A DNA stretch of 33,798 nt from Flavobacteriales bacterium. GTDB lineage: Bacteria > Bacteroidota > Bacteroidia > Flavobacteriales_D > Crocinitomicaceae. The DNA lies in assembly GCA_013373595.1 (NCBI GenBank), contig JABXHO010000037.1:1-33798 (forward strand), in the 5' to 3' direction. The stretch's first letter is position 1. Every line of letters begins with the position of its first letter. Both the position numbers and the translations under genes were made by a program. Shown in pieces: positions 33,723 through 33,798 of the stretch. The notes beneath the pieces were generated by a model that saw only the letters and a list, made by a program, of their open reading frames with translations, was not told where the DNA came from and did not search any database.

Positions 33723-33798
33723 AACGTTAATTTTGGGTTTATACTTCCTTAGATGGTCGAGTCGCCGAAAGGTTTAATTCAAAATAAAAAAATCACAA

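Noticed and set aside
1-33798. CRISPR arrays, insertion sequences, prophage or integrated elements
   Set aside because: No regularly spaced repeats, transposase, integrase or tRNA-flanking direct repeats are visible; the duplicated hairpin at 1-143 has only two copies.

Overview
The window looks like chromosomal DNA from a member of the Bacteroidota, most likely Flavobacteriales and possibly Crocinitomicaceae/Fluviicola-like (the family is inference). Supporting signs are type IX secretion C-terminal sorting domains, a SusC-like TonB receptor with a carboxypeptidase-D-type N-terminal domain, Bacteroidota promoters (TTG about 17-21 nt upstream of TAnnTTTG), few Shine-Dalgarno sites, WG-repeat giants, an M49 peptidase and the thrS-infC-rpmI-rplT operon. 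It reads as core-genome sequence: I see no phage, transposase, CRISPR array, tRNA or rRNA.

Layout. 1-1422: a duplicated hairpin, a hemerythrin-like (RIC/YtfE-type) gene on the minus strand, then a 633-nt gap without a convincing gene. 1423-1896: a very small secreted T9SS cargo, followed by a strong bidirectional terminator. 2045-5838 (minus): a vitamin-uptake module. It holds a PnuC/PnuT-type inner-membrane transporter and a NadR-type P-loop kinase overlapping by ATGA, then a clear TPP riboswitch with its own -7 box, then a TonB-dependent receptor. Together these suggest thiamine capture across both membranes, although NAD-precursor uptake is not excluded for the transporter/kinase pair. 6012-9896: a small exported protein, a Cys-cluster/TM/T9SS-like hybrid protein, and two tandem paralogous secreted proteins with a nearly identical 3' end. 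9904-15111 (minus): a DUF2339 polytopic protein, then an amino-acid permease whose gene overlaps a class-A-beta-lactamase-like serine hydrolase gene by 62 nt. 15209-18245: an unknown lipoprotein, a lipoprotein alpha/beta hydrolase, and a thioredoxin-fold protein carrying a T9SS tail. 18367-21721 (minus): thrS, infC, rpmI, rplT with a good promoter and terminator. 21758-22955 (minus): a methyltransferase overlapping a GNAT acetyltransferase. 22998-29506 (minus): two giant WG-repeat paralogues that share a near-identical leader, including a hairpin one nucleotide before the start codon. 29646-32537 (minus): AMP nucleosidase and an M49 dipeptidyl-peptidase-III-like lipoprotein. 32747-33722: an LRAT/NlpC-like candidate cysteine-hydrolase protein and a small secreted protein, separated by a bidirectional terminator.

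The most interesting items are the thiamine module with its uncertain kinase, the WG paralogues with a conserved start-codon hairpin, the permuted-papain-like protein at 32747, and the membrane-anchored protein with an apparently stranded T9SS-like domain. None is demonstrably a new system from sequence alone. Homology calls rest on reading motifs by eye, and no database search was possible.
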